From Puccinia triticina (taxonomy: Eukaryota > Basidiomycota > Pucciniomycetes > Pucciniales > Pucciniaceae), in the NCBI RefSeq assembly GCF_026914185.1, contig NC_070562.1, positions 6,200,001 to 6,264,000 of the forward strand: a stretch of DNA of 64,000 nt, given 5' to 3'. This document shows positions 22,400-32,929 of this stretch, piece after piece. Under the pieces are notes generated by a model that ran no database searches, was not told the DNA's origin, and was given only the letters and a program-made list of their open reading frames with translations. The translations under genes were made by a program, and so were the position numbers. Each line of letters opens with the position of its first letter. The stretch's first letter is position 1.

Positions 22400-22904
22400 A
22401 TGAAAGCCACCCCAAGCCTCGAGATGTAAACCACCACCTCCCCTAATTACCATTGACATGAATATCCTCAGGAGGCTCCTCTGGTGTACATCAGAACCAA
22501 TCCGTTTGAGATGCCCTATGTACTGCCAGAGGCAAAGCCTCCTATAAGGATATTCATGGCCAATGGTATATGGGAAGGTGGAATGCTCATCTGCAGATCC
22601 CATCCTCAGGAGGCCTCCTCTGGAGTGTGTAAGAACCATCCGTTTGAGATGCCCTGCATCAACCCAAGAGTCAGGGCCTCCCTCATGGATGGGATCGGCA
22701 GATGGGCTATGGTTCAGGTGAATGGGGGAATTCCTACGTTTCTGACTTGTGAATTCTCTTTTTCATCAGTTGAACAAGCGGCTTTCTCCAAACCGGATTT
22801 CACATGCAGCTTTGCAAACCCCAAAGCGCTTAATCCGGCTCAGCAAAGCATCAACCAAGAAGTACTTCAATCCACCGCCAAACACCCTTGAAACCCCTGT
22901 TTGA
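22400..22904 (+). other. Unassigned segment with an imperfect internal repeat
   Basis: Two copies of a roughly 50-bp block (CCGTTTGAGATGCCCT with CCTCAGGAGG upstream) lie at about 22466 and 22606. An open frame 22484-22891 translates them as NPFEMPYVLPEAK and HPFEMPCINPRVR. It could be a decayed N-terminal portion of the oxygenase gene that follows, but I cannot show that. Confidence 0.3.
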
Positions 22905-23703
22905 AAAACCTGTCCTGGCGACTCCCACGATCCTCTTGAGTGTGTCAGAAACATCCAGAATCAATGCCCTAGATTACCTGATGTATCAGGGCTGCCTTTT
23001 TGCATTGGGCCACCAACTTCAAACCGTCATGCTCCATGTGCTCCACCTGCCTTACAATTCCTCTCCAAAAAGCAGCTACGACATCGAGAATTCAAAGCAG
23101 CCAAACAACTTCAAGACAGGCAGAAGGCCAACCTCAAATACTCTGGCAAAGAACAAATTACGGCACATGTTTGCGGGAAGGACCACAATGCAGGAATTCG
23201 GATGTTTCGCAAGAGCTTCATTTCCTACGCCAACAGCAGCCGCAAACACATTGTTTGTGTAGTCAAATTCAACCCGTTTGCCACCATGGACAGCTCATTG
23301 AAAGCCCGATTTCAAAATCTCAGCCGCCATCTAATCCAGCAATCCAAATTCCAGAATCCCAACACCTCAAATGGTCCAGCATACAAAGGCAATCTTTGTA
23401 GTTTAGGTTGGCGGAAAGCGTACGAAGCAAAGACTACAATTGGAATAACGGGTATTGCGGAGAAGGTAGCTCGTGATTGTGATGGGTGGGAAGAACTTCA
23501 AACTGGCCTGAAGTCAATTGATTTATTGGTGAACAATTTGAGGCCCTTTCTAAACCTCTGTTTGATGAAGTCAAAGAACATTTTCAGCCATTGAATGCTC
23601 CAGGCTTGTCTCCAGATTTCGTCACAGATCCTGAAGCTTTTACTTGTCACTTATCCTATACCCTCAACAATTTTGCAAACAACTGCCACACCAATCGAGA
23701 CTC
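22905..23703 (+). pseudogene. TET/JBP-like 2OG-Fe(II) oxygenase, N-terminal part (interrupted by copia)
   Basis: TET/JBP enzymes oxidise methylated cytosine or thymine in DNA. Rust fungi carry large TET/JBP-like families. The frame open from about 22905 has a basic helical lead (LSKKQLRHREFKAAKQLQD), then IVCVVKFNPFATMDSSLKAR, then GNLCSLGWRKAYEA, a pattern I recognise from the rust Tet-like 2OG-Fe(II) oxygenase family. The frame shifts by one base near 23521-23525 and continues through PLFDEVKEHFQPLNAPG and HLSYTLNNFANNCHTNRD to 23703. There the copia LTR begins. CHTN is the expected place of the HxD iron-binding motif and here reads H-x-N. The remainder is at 29114-29551. The domain call is from memory of the family, not from a search. 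Confidence 0.7.
23699..23703. repeat. Target-site duplication GACTC (left) of the copia element
   Basis: GACTC directly precedes the left LTR (23704) and is repeated at 29114-29118 directly after the right LTR. Removing the element and one copy restores the oxygenase frame exactly. Confidence 0.95.
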
Positions 23704-23942
23704 TGTAGAGCGCAGCAGTTGAGTATAATGAGAAATAAGGAAAACTCCCCCAAGGGGAAAATAGTATTGCCATAGAGTTACGGTATTTATAGTATTTACA
23801 AGTATGTAATTGGGTTGGTGAGAAACTATGTAAAGGAAAATACTAGAACTATGTAAATAAGTGTAAGTAGATAGTATGTAGATATGGAGTAAGATGATGA
23901 GAAATATGCAATAATCTGTAAAGCCATAGTCCCGCCACAACA
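23704..23942 (-). repeat. Copia 3' LTR (239 bp)
   Basis: Begins TGTAGAGCGCAG and ends CCGCCACAACA on the plus strand. Differs from the right LTR at a single visible base (A versus G in GCGCAGC-R-GTTG, a CpG transition). Next to it, plus-strand CTCCCCCCTCAAC is the inverse of a GAGGGGGGAG polypurine tract, correct for a minus-strand element. Confidence 0.95.
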
Positions 23943-24228
23943 CTCCCCCCCTCAACAACCCTAAAGAAAAGAAACCAAGAAAACAATTGAAGGAAGAAAA
24001 ACAACAAAATATAGAACCTATGAAATTAACAGTAAAAAATAAGAAAAACACTGATGAGTAGAGAAACAAAAGTGAAAAGTATTGAAACCAAGGAATACAA
24101 AAAAGAGACATAAGAATAGGAATTGGTCCAATACGGTCGAATGATGAGAAAAGAACCACCAGCAGTAGATCCTGGATAAATCGACAGACACAATATAAAG
24201 ACAAATAGGTTAACTTCTGCTGAACCAA

Positions 24229-27200
24229 TCAAGACCCTGCTTCTTTTTTAAATTCAATGGACCCCGGAGAGAGACGAACAATCACGGGGGGCGTATGATC
24301 ATCGCAGCCAGCGCATACATTCCCCCCAATACTTGCCAAGGTATGAGACGGCGGTCTGAGCCCCGTCTGAGATAAAAAGTCCGAGACCTTGTGCCAACCA
24401 AGAGCCTTCGTGAAGATGTCGGCCAGTTGATTGTTTGTCGAAATCCATTCTAGCCGGACTTTGTTGGTGTAGAGTAATTCATTGATGATGTGGAATTCTC
24501 GGTCGATGTGGCAATGTTCTTTCCTGGTGCCGCAGTCCTTTGCTATGTAAACAGCAGCCTTGTTATCGGAACAGATGCGAGGTGGGAGAACTGGGAGAAA
24601 ACCGGACAGGAGGGAGCGGAGAAAGCATGCGTCCTTCGAAGCAAAGGACAAAGCCATGTACTCGGCTTGACATGTGGATCAAGCTACGCAGGACTGCCGC
24701 TTAGAAGCCCATGAGATGGGAGAACCCCAGATGGTAGAGATGAATCCGTGTACCGATCTCCAACCTTCACCGCCCCAGTTTGCGTCCACGAATGTCGTGA
24801 TGCAGTCAAGTTCATTGCCCGTCAATTTGATTGGGAGGGCAAGATGTGCCGTGTAACGAATATAAGATATAAGATGTTCAAGAGCATCCCAGTGGGATTG
24901 ATCAGGAGCCATTGAAAATCAAGCCAAGTAGTTGACGGCAAACAAAAGATCCGGTTGAGATCCCTGAGCTAGATAAAGAATGCATCCGATGCGAGAGAGG
25001 TATTCTCGATCCATCTTTACCGCAGGATTAGAAATCAAGTCAGATGAAGGAAGCGGCGAACGGGTCTTGATGTTGGAGGGATTATAGCTCAAGATTTTTT
25101 CCACAAGCATTGGCTGATCGAGTGTGAAACCGCCATTTACTTCTTTCACTCTGATACCAACGATGCTTGAAAGTCGATCATCCCACTTCAGATCAAGAGC
25201 AGAATCAAGAGCCTTCTTTAGCCGATCCATCAAGGCCTGTGAGCTCGCCGTGAATAGTCCGTCATCTACATGAACCCACAGAAACGCCATCCCATCGCCC
25301 GACTTATAGATGTAAGTTGATTGATCCTTGAGGTTAGGACGAAAACCAATGGACTCCAGTTTTGACTTGAGATGGAGCCACCAGCACCAACTGGCTTGCT
25401 TGGTTCCGTACAATGCTTTCCGTAGCTTAAGGACGCAACCAGGAGAGACCTTGACACCTGGAGGGGGTCTGATGTACACGTCGTGATCAATGTCGCTGTG
25501 TAGGAAGGCAGACTTAACATCGAAAGAAGCAACCGGCCATTTAAACCGGGAAGCCATTGCTAGTAGCAATCGCAGAGACGGAAAAGTAGGAGTTGGAGCA
25601 AAAGTCTCCCCTACGTTCACGCCGTGTACTTGACGAAAACCTTGCGCGACAATCCTTGCCTTGAATTTCGTGATTTCTCCTTCCTGATCCCGCTTGAGAG
25701 CGAAAACCCATCGGCAATTCAAAACCTCGTAGTCATCCGAGCTGGGGACTTCTTCCCAGAAGTTCAACGAGAGCATCATGTAGATTTCAGCTTCGCAAGC
25801 CTTCAGCCACTCAGCGCTAAGATCGGAATTTACGGCCTGGTGATAAGTGTTTGGGGCATCCGACATGAAAGAAGATATTGAAACCGCCAAGGCCAAGAAT
25901 GCATCTTGGATTTCAAACTCCTTGATCTGCGCAAAATCGCCTAGATGAAGAGCCTGAATGGAATTCAAAACTGCATTAAGCGTGCCCAAGTTTGTCATTT
26001 GGGAAGGAAGCTCATCTTCGTGAAAAATGACCGAGGCTCCGACCTCCAGCTTCTTGGACACTGGGTTCCAGAGGATCCAGCCATGAGAGGTGTCCGATAC
26101 GCCGACGTGGATGAATGGAGACGATCGCGGTACAAACTGTTTGGTGTACTTGATGTTATGAAGATACGCCCGACAACCAAAGACTCTGACCATGTCTAAC
26201 GAAGGGGTTTTCCCCATGCAGATCTCGTAAGGTGTTTTGACTGCTTTGTCATGCACGATGCGATTGAAAATGAAAGCGGCCTGCTTGAATGCCAGAAACC
26301 AGAGTGAGTTAGGGAGCTTTGCATGAATGAGGAAAGTCCTGGCCATATCTAACAGTGATTGGTTGGTCCGTTCCACACTTCCATTCTGATGATGTTCATA
26401 TGGAACAGACATCTCGTGCCTGATGTCGTGTTTCTTGAGATAGTTGTTGAATTTATTGGAGATGAACTCTCCGCCGCAATCTGACCTGATACATAGAACG
26501 TCGTGAGAACAGTGCTTTTTGAATTTCTCGATCCAAGAAATGACCTCTTTTCCTGCCAGGTCTTTGGTTTTCAAACCAATCACCGAAGTCATGCGTGAGA
26601 AAATGTCGTGTATCACTAGACCGTAGCAGCTGCCGTCCAATGCAGGAGGAAATGGTCCAACTAGGTCCACGGATACAATTGCGCCTGGTTTATCAGCAAG
26701 AATTTGGGGAGGAGATTTCACCGGTGTGTGTGTGCTCTTCGCAAGGGAACAAGAATCACATTTTCCTCGCATTTGGCTGATTGGTTTATCAGGTAGACCA
26801 AGGGTGGCATTGTTGACAATGGATTTATTTACTGTTCGCATTGCTAAGTGACCGAGACGAGCATGCCAGACTTGAGAAGACAATGAGGATAAGACATGAC
26901 TAGCAGAAGAAAGACAAGACGAGGAAACAGATGCGTCGGAAATTTTGGTTGAAATGAACCATCGATAGTTGTCGACATATGAGGAGAATTGACAGTGACC
27001 TTGCGTGAAAGAGAAAAGACCGTTTTGAAACGTAACTTGACCATCCCATCTGTCGAAAAAACCGACTGAGAGAACCGTTCCGCGGACTTGTTTGCACAGG
27101 AGAACGTTGCTGAGACAAAGAATGCCTTGCGCCGTGGGAATTCAAGCATCCCCAATGCCTTCTATGGGAATGCATTCTTTGGATGCAACACGGAGTCGGA

Positions 27201-28653
27201 TATTAGCGGGTCTCAGAGAAGTGAAGAAATCTGATTGCGACGTTACATGGTTGGTTGCTCCTGTGTCGCAGAGTACATCGCCAGCATTTTCCGGGTTGGC
27301 TGATACAGACGCCAAAGTACCGTCCGAGACAACCAAGCGACCCGATAAAACCGAGGATTTCTTCGGCTGCCAACCAGAAATGTGCTTTCGAGGATCTTCA
27401 AGGGGGGGCAGACCGGCCTTAACGCGTGGGCAATCTTGCGCCCAATGACCCCACTCCCAATACACATTACACGGAAATGCAGCGGTGAGGTACTGCTTGC
27501 CCCACGAATCTGGCTTGTGTTGTTTATGCGAACCAGAAGTCAAAACACTCAATCGCCCTTGATAACCTCTGAATGACTGTCCGCCTCAACCGCGTCCGCC
27601 TCTGCCCGATCCAGAGCCACGCTGAGAAGCCATCCCCATCAGAGAAGAAGAAGACGACTTGGTTTGTCAAAGCCGAGACGCCATGTTGAGAAGCTCCACC
27701 GACTTGATTGATAAGTCCGGTTTGATCAATTGTTGGGCATCCAAGGCATCCGTCAGCGGCTGGGTGAAACGTTTGAGGCTGACCAGATAAGAGACGGAGA
27801 TCAACTTATCTATAGTCAACCCCCCCAGTCGCTTGTCTAAGTCGAGCCAGCTCCTCTTAATAGATTCATAGCTGGCAGCTGGTGAGTCTGAGCCATCCGG
27901 GGCTAGCGCAATGTCAGACCATCGACTAACAAGAAGCGACCAGGAGGGATTTGCAAATCGCCTCTCTAACGAGATCCAAGCCCCGTGCGCATTCATCCCG
28001 TTGAGCAATGAGCGCAGCGCCGAATTGATTGAAGCCTTGATGATTGCCAGGACTCCACACGCGACGTCCGGATTCTGTTCATATCAATCCTCCTTGAAGT
28101 AATCGTCCTTCTTGGTGACCGTCTCGACCAGATCCTTCACAGAAGCCGCCCAGTGTGGGTAGTTGGAACCGTCAAGTAGAAGCAATGGTTGAACATCCTT
28201 GCCGAGTTGTTGCCATTTGAGCTGATTCCCGACCACCGCCGATTGCGACACCGTGAGGTTCTTGATGAGCAGTAGCTTGAGCATGTCACTGTCAAAGTTT
28301 GAGAGTCCATTTCGGATGATCTCCTGATTTAGCATCGACGTGAAATCCGGTTCGGGAATAATCGATTGTTCTGGTGGTTGAGTGTTGTTTTGAGCCGGAG
28401 CTGGGTCAGTCGCCACCGGATCATCGAATGGATTTGGTCGCATTGGTGATTTGCCTTTGGAAGTGCTAGCCGATGGTTGTTCGGGAGGGGATTGAGGCTG
28501 AGGGTAGAGACCGGGAAAGAAGGGATTTCGGGACTCTTCGTGATCAGACATCGCCGGAGAAGTTGAGATGAGAACTTTGGGTTTGGTAGGAGTTACGCGA
28601 GAAGTAAAGTCAGGTTTCAAAATGTGAGGATGGTTGGACCGAGTATTGACCAT
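24229..28653 (-). pseudogene. Copia Gag-Pol polyprotein, single frame with six internal TGA codons
   Basis: One frame runs from the ATG at 28653 to a TGA at 24229 (about 1,475 codons) and never leaves phase. Order: Gag; zinc knuckle with the second Cys replaced by Tyr (CNVYWEWGHWAQDC, near residue 395); protease DTGATNHV (about 463); integrase with HARLGHL and CDSC plus D in VSVDLVGPF, D in IRSDCGGEF and E in VERTNQSL; reverse transcriptase with WVFALKRD, FDVKSAFLHSDI and the VHVDDGLF catalytic pair; RNase H with FVDANWGG and SDNKAAVYIAKD. Internal stops are at 28086-28084, 27669-27667, 27588-27586, 27144-27142, 24921-24919 and 24681-24679. All are TGA preceded by T, and several sit where related elements have arginine. 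The copy cannot make a full polyprotein without readthrough. Confidence 0.93.
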
Positions 28654-28860
28654 AAAAACTTAATGTAAGATATCGAAAAAGTAAGTCTTTGAAAAATCTT
28701 AAATGATTTGGGGATATCAAAGTTATAGTTTTGAAAGATCCCTTGAGGAGAGTATGTTTGCGCGGATGTCAGCTATAGCCGAAAGATCCTTAATAACAAG
28801 ATTTCTCAAAATATACTGCTTTTGCTTAATAAAATAAAGTAAAACCCCGCTGGTAACAGC

Positions 28861-28874
28861 GCGGGCTCATAACC
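28861..28874 (-). promoter_or_regulatory. Primer-binding site, half-tRNA initiator-Met type
   Basis: Directly inside the 5' LTR the minus strand reads GGTTATGAGCCCGC. Its complement contains GGGCTCATAACC, the anticodon stem-loop of eukaryotic initiator tRNA-Met, not the tRNA 3' end. Drosophila copia and yeast Ty5 are known to prime from this cleaved half tRNA. Confidence 0.75.
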
Positions 28875-29113
28875 TGTAGAGCGCAGCGGTTGAGTATAAT
28901 GAGAAATAAGGAAAACTCCCCCAAGGGGAAAATAGTATTGCCATAGAGTTACGGTATTTATAGTATTTACAAGTATGTAATTGGGTTGGTGAGAAACTAT
29001 GTAAAGGAAAATACTAGAACTATGTAAATAAGTGTAAGTAGATAGTATGTAGATATGGAGTAAGATGATGAGAAATATGCAATAATCTGTAAAGCCATAG
29101 TCCCGCCACAACA
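28875..29113 (-). repeat. Copia 5' LTR (239 bp)
   Basis: Same ends and length as the left LTR, followed by GACTC (29114-29118). Confidence 0.95.
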
Positions 29114-29551
29114 GACTCAACCCCCTACAAATTTGTCACATGGCTCCCAATTGACAAATCCACTGGTGACTTAATTGAAGGCAAGTTAGATGGGCACGGT
29201 GGCAAATTTGTCTTCCCTAAAAATGGATTTGGTCTTGATTTTTCAGGTTTTCAAGGTGTTGTTGAGTGTGCATGGAAAGCTACACACTATGCTCATCTTA
29301 CTTTCCCTTCCACTAGTCCCATTTTGTCTTCACATACTCGACTTGGTTACTCCGTCCAGCTGCCTGCCAAAACCCAAAGAGCTTTGCAACGGATCAAAGA
29401 TGAGTACTACAAAAAAAGTAAAGACAAAAAAGACTGGGTTCCTCGTGATAAAGCTAAACTACTTCATGATTCACTTGCATATCCTAAAAAAGAGAAGAGA
29501 AAAAATGTTGAAGATTCACTTGTCAAGCCAAAAAAAAAACAAAAAAAATAA
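29114..29551 (+). pseudogene. TET/JBP-like 2OG-Fe(II) oxygenase, C-terminal part
   Basis: Continues the frame of the left part after removal of copia (RDS joined to TPYKFVTWLPI). It holds the rest of the double-stranded beta-helix: GGKFVFPKNGFGLDFSGF; a candidate second iron-binding His in HYAHLTFPS; a candidate 2-oxoglutarate-binding Arg in HTRLGYSVQL. A lysine-rich tail (KKEKRKN, KPKKKQKK) then runs to the stop at 29549-29551. The tail could act as a nuclear localisation signal. The gene is on the plus strand between the transposase and the convergent SANT/Myb-like gene. Confidence 0.75.
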
Positions 29552-29717
29552 TTTGTCATTTAGAGCTCATATATTTGTCTGCAAATAACCCTGTTTTGAT
29601 GAGGTTCATTTTGAGTTTTTATCTTGATGTGTTTCGTTTTTTAAAATGATAAAGACAAAGTTGATAATAATATTTAACTAATTCAAAATCCAAGTCACAT
29701 AAAACAAAAATTGCGAG

Positions 29718-31669
29718 TTAGTTCAAGAGCTTAGCGATTCTCTCAATCTCATCTATAGACTTTCCAGCATCTAAAAACTTGGCAAACAACTCCATCTTCT
29801 TTGACTTATTCTCTTGAGAACCTTGGCGATCGAGTTTTTCCAATTCAAACTGTCGATCTTTGTCCCTCTCCTCCTTCTCCAAGGTCAACTTCTTCTCCTC
29901 CAACTTGATTCCGTGATCCCACTTTTTTACCTCAAGTTTCTTTGTATGATTGAATTTCTTTTCGTCCAAATCGATTCCTTTACTATCCTTTTCAATCAAT
30001 AGGTGATACTTCATCTTCTCAAAGTTTAGATTCTCTCAAGCAACCTCAGACTTGCCTAAAAACACATCCAAAAAAATTGCATCAATTACGATTCCAAACA
30101 AAAATTCAATAGGATGACGGACCAGCTTCCCTCTTCAATGCGTAATCTTCATAGGCAACAAAAGGACTAGGAACACTGCTTTGGCGAGACTGGCTTTTAG
30201 GGTTGATGTTTCTGGATTTTGAAGCTTGGTGTTTCCCTTTATTTGGACTAGGCCTCGGAGTTTCAGAAGATGTGTCGTCATTTGTCAAATCGTCCAAGGC
30301 AAGCTCAGCAGCTGTCAAACCAGTGGATGAAGATTTGTGCTTCTTCTTTCTTGAAGCTGGTTCCTTAGGTCGACTGGAGTCTTCATCAGTTGTATCGTGT
30401 ACTGCAACCTCGGCAGCTGAGAAAAATGTGGACTTCTTCTTCTTTGCTGCAGTTTTCTTTGTTGGGCTTGCAGCTTCACTTTGATCAGAATCGTCCTTTT
30501 GAGAAGGTTTGGTGAATGATATTGAAGTTGATTTATAAAGTTCCTTGCGCTTCCTCTTTGATCCCATTTTCTTCAATGGAGAGTCGTTAAAATCATTGTC
30601 GTCTCGCAGGCCAATATCTTGTGAAGTGTTGTTGAGATCAATTTGAGAGGCCAGATTGATCGTTTTAGAATTTCTTACGGTGTTGATAAAATCGTTGCCT
30701 GATGGAAGGCTATCACATTGTTGAACAAACAATTTCTTGGAAAGCTGGACAGGAGCATGTATCAGTAAACATTATTTCAATGAATTTGATTTCAATTAAA
30801 AACGTACATCTAATCTTACCACAGCTTTTGGATCTCCTTGATTTTCATTTGAATGATCTGAATGTTCGCTCTAAGAATTTCAATTTGTATTCAGTTTAGT
30901 TATGAAACAAAACAATTTGTATGAATGATTTAGGTGTGCTTACACTCACTCGATTCTCCTCAACATACTCAATTGAGCTATCGTCATCAGAGGTTGGTTT
31001 GGGTCCAATTTTTTGATGCTTCTTTGGACTTCTCAACAAAGGATCGATTGCGGAGGAGTTTGATTGCTTCTCTTCATCGGAGCCATCAGAGCCGTCTTGG
31101 TTTTTGTCATCTGAATGATCCTCAGAAGAATGACTTGAATCCTCTGCATCTTTCCAACACCAAGGATTCACATCTGGACGATTACCAAATAAGTCGTCCA
31201 TTTCAGCATAAAGGGTACACATGCTGTCAAGCTTCTCAGCAATTGTACTGATTCCAGCTTGTTGATCGTTGGGGGTTAGACCAAATCCAGCAGAAAGTGA
31301 TTGTGTATGAGCCTTCTTGTATTTCGTCCGGTAAGACATGAATCAATCTTTCATTTGTTGAGGTGTGAGATCGATTTTTGAGGGAGACTGATTGCAAAGG
31401 TTGATAGCCATTAACTCGTAACCGTTGATCTTCCCTTTAACTGGTCGTCCAACTTTAGGGGCCTTGTTGTCTCCAAAACAAGCAATGTAGTTTTTCCTGT
31501 CTCTGAGCCAGTTGATTATGATAAGGTAATCTTCTTGCTTCAGATGACCTTGGGTAGTAGCGATTTCGTCCCCCTCTCCTGAATTGTTCTTTGGGAATCG
31601 GTTCTTAAGGAACAATCTTGATTCCTTCCATGTTGGTTTCTTCGCTGCCAAAAATTTGTTTCGGGCCAT
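29718..31669 (-). pseudogene. SANT/Myb-like DNA-binding partner of the Harbinger element, four exons, two TGA interruptions
   Basis: Exons 31669-30950, 30870-30820, 30744-30123 and 30055-29718 join in frame through introns of 79, 75 and 67 bp (GTGAGT..CTTAG, GTAAGA..TCCAG, GTCCGT..TTTAG). The total is about 577 codons. The N-terminal 110 residues (KQEDYLIIINWLRDRKNYIA; GKINGYELMAINLC; MSYRTKYKKAHTQSLSAGFG) have the SANT/Myb-like pattern of second proteins in PIF/Harbinger elements, which help the transposase bind DNA ends. A long acidic/serine-rich middle with KKMGSKRKRKE and KKTAAKKKKS basic runs follows. The end is a charged coiled coil (LEKEERDKDRQFELEKLD). In-frame TGA codons at 31345-31343 and 30038-30036 both follow T. 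The gene lies next to the right terminal repeat and points inward, converging on the oxygenase gene. Confidence 0.75.
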
Positions 31670-32017
31670 TCTGTTGGTATGATGAAGAAGGATGAGAAAG
31701 AGATCAATGGGATCAAAGGTATAAGTATACTTTGAATCAATGTGGAGTTAAAACTTACCTTGAAAAAACAGATTTGAATGAAGTCGGGCTGGTTGAGGTT
31801 GGTGTGTGGATGATATTTTGGCTGGGATGATTTGATTTGTACTTCAAAATCAGATGTATTTGGTTGAGAACAGGTATTTTTTTGTCTTATATTTGACAGG
31901 CCCTGGCCAAAAAAGAACATTTTTTTGCTTTTGCAATTGAGGATTTTGCAATCAAGGATTGCGTGAGACCCGTTGATTAGGTAATGGTGGGTTTGGTCAT
32001 ATTTGATACCCCCTATT

Positions 32018-32929
32018 GATAAATCTCACAACAAGAGAATGAATTCTTTGATTATGTAAGACATATCTCACTAAAAAGGCAATTTAGATGATGATCATTG
32101 GCATGTGGATGACACACTTTTGGAAAGTGTGAAACCACAGTGCATCAAAAAGCACAGCAAAGCCTTCAGTGAAGTGTTCTTTTTGACTGCTGTGTTGCGC
32201 TGAAAACCAGCGGTCCAATCAATGCACTAACCACTGATTGATATAACTGGAAAAAAGTGTTGATTTTAAGCGTGTTAAATCAGTGGCCAACCAGAATTAA
32301 ACTGGTGTGCTAATGCTTCAGCAGCAAACCACTGCAAAGGAGGCTAAATCATTCTAGGGAAATATGATGCCAAGATGAGTAGAGCTATTGAAAGTAATGG
32401 TGCTGAGAACATCTCAGTAGTGGAACACTTGGAAAACCTGTTTCCTGCTAAGGGACAGGAAAAGGAGGGATTTAGTTCATTTTTTATGCCTTCATCCAGG
32501 GCACTCATTAGCCCCAGGCAGGGCAATCCATCCCTTGCAGGCCTTTTGGCTGTCTAGCTTAGGGACAAGGTTGTTACCTGTGATGAAAGAGGGTGCCAGT
32601 TTACACCAAAGGATCACGCCAGGTCTGTCAACCAATCCTGAACATCTGTTGTGTGTATACTTACAAGACAGTTTCTCTGGTGGCTCTTTCTTGCAAAGCA
32701 AGTGACAACGGTCATTAGGAATACAGGAAGATGGCAGGGGTGCACTTGCCACCTGGCAGTAATTGCCAGCCAAGACATAAACATAGCTTGAAAACAAGCA
32801 TGGCATCAATTGGCTTGCAGGCATGCTCATGGGGGAAGTGACATCTTCATCCCAGGCTTATTTAGTAGAAGCATGCTACTTCCCTTGGAAACACCTTGAA
32901 ATTGCAACACAAGTAACCTACAGCGGGCC
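32018..32929. other. No confident gene right of the Harbinger element
   Basis: Short ORFs only. Bases 32110-32310 contain scattered inverted words (e.g. AGTGTGAAACCAC, CTGTGTTGCGCTG) suggestive of an old small repeat, not resolved. Confidence 0.4.

Larger units (their letters stand above)
23704..29113 (-). mobile_element. Ty1/copia retrotransposon inside the TET/JBP-like gene
   Basis: Complete element of 5.4 kb on the minus strand: two 239-bp LTRs, a primer-binding site, one polyprotein frame, a polypurine tract and GACTC target duplications. The near-identical LTRs indicate a recent insertion, yet the polyprotein holds six in-frame TGA codons. Confidence 0.95.
18768..32014. mobile_element. 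PIF/Harbinger-type element carrying transposase, TET/JBP-like gene and SANT/Myb-like gene
   Basis: The left end begins AGGGGGTATCAAATATGA at 18768 and the inverse of the same 18 bases ends at 32014. After a few mismatches both ends share CCACCATTAC. The flanks give a 3-bp direct repeat ATT (18765-18767 and 32015-32017). PIF/Harbinger usually duplicates TWA, so this is close but not canonical. Transposase lies next to the left end and the SANT/Myb-like partner next to the right end, the two-gene layout typical of this superfamily. Total length is 13.2 kb, about 7.8 kb without the nested copia element. Confidence 0.75.

Noticed and set aside
25624..26780. Plus-strand ORFs inside the copia polyprotein region
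   Set aside because: Shadows of the minus-strand integrase/RT frame, which carries recognisable catalytic motifs.
28080..28090. TGA recoding (read as an amino acid) as the explanation for all in-frame TGA codons
   Set aside because: The TGA codons always follow T and appear in decayed elements with other lesions. No selenocysteine-type or readthrough context is shared. TCGA decay is simpler.
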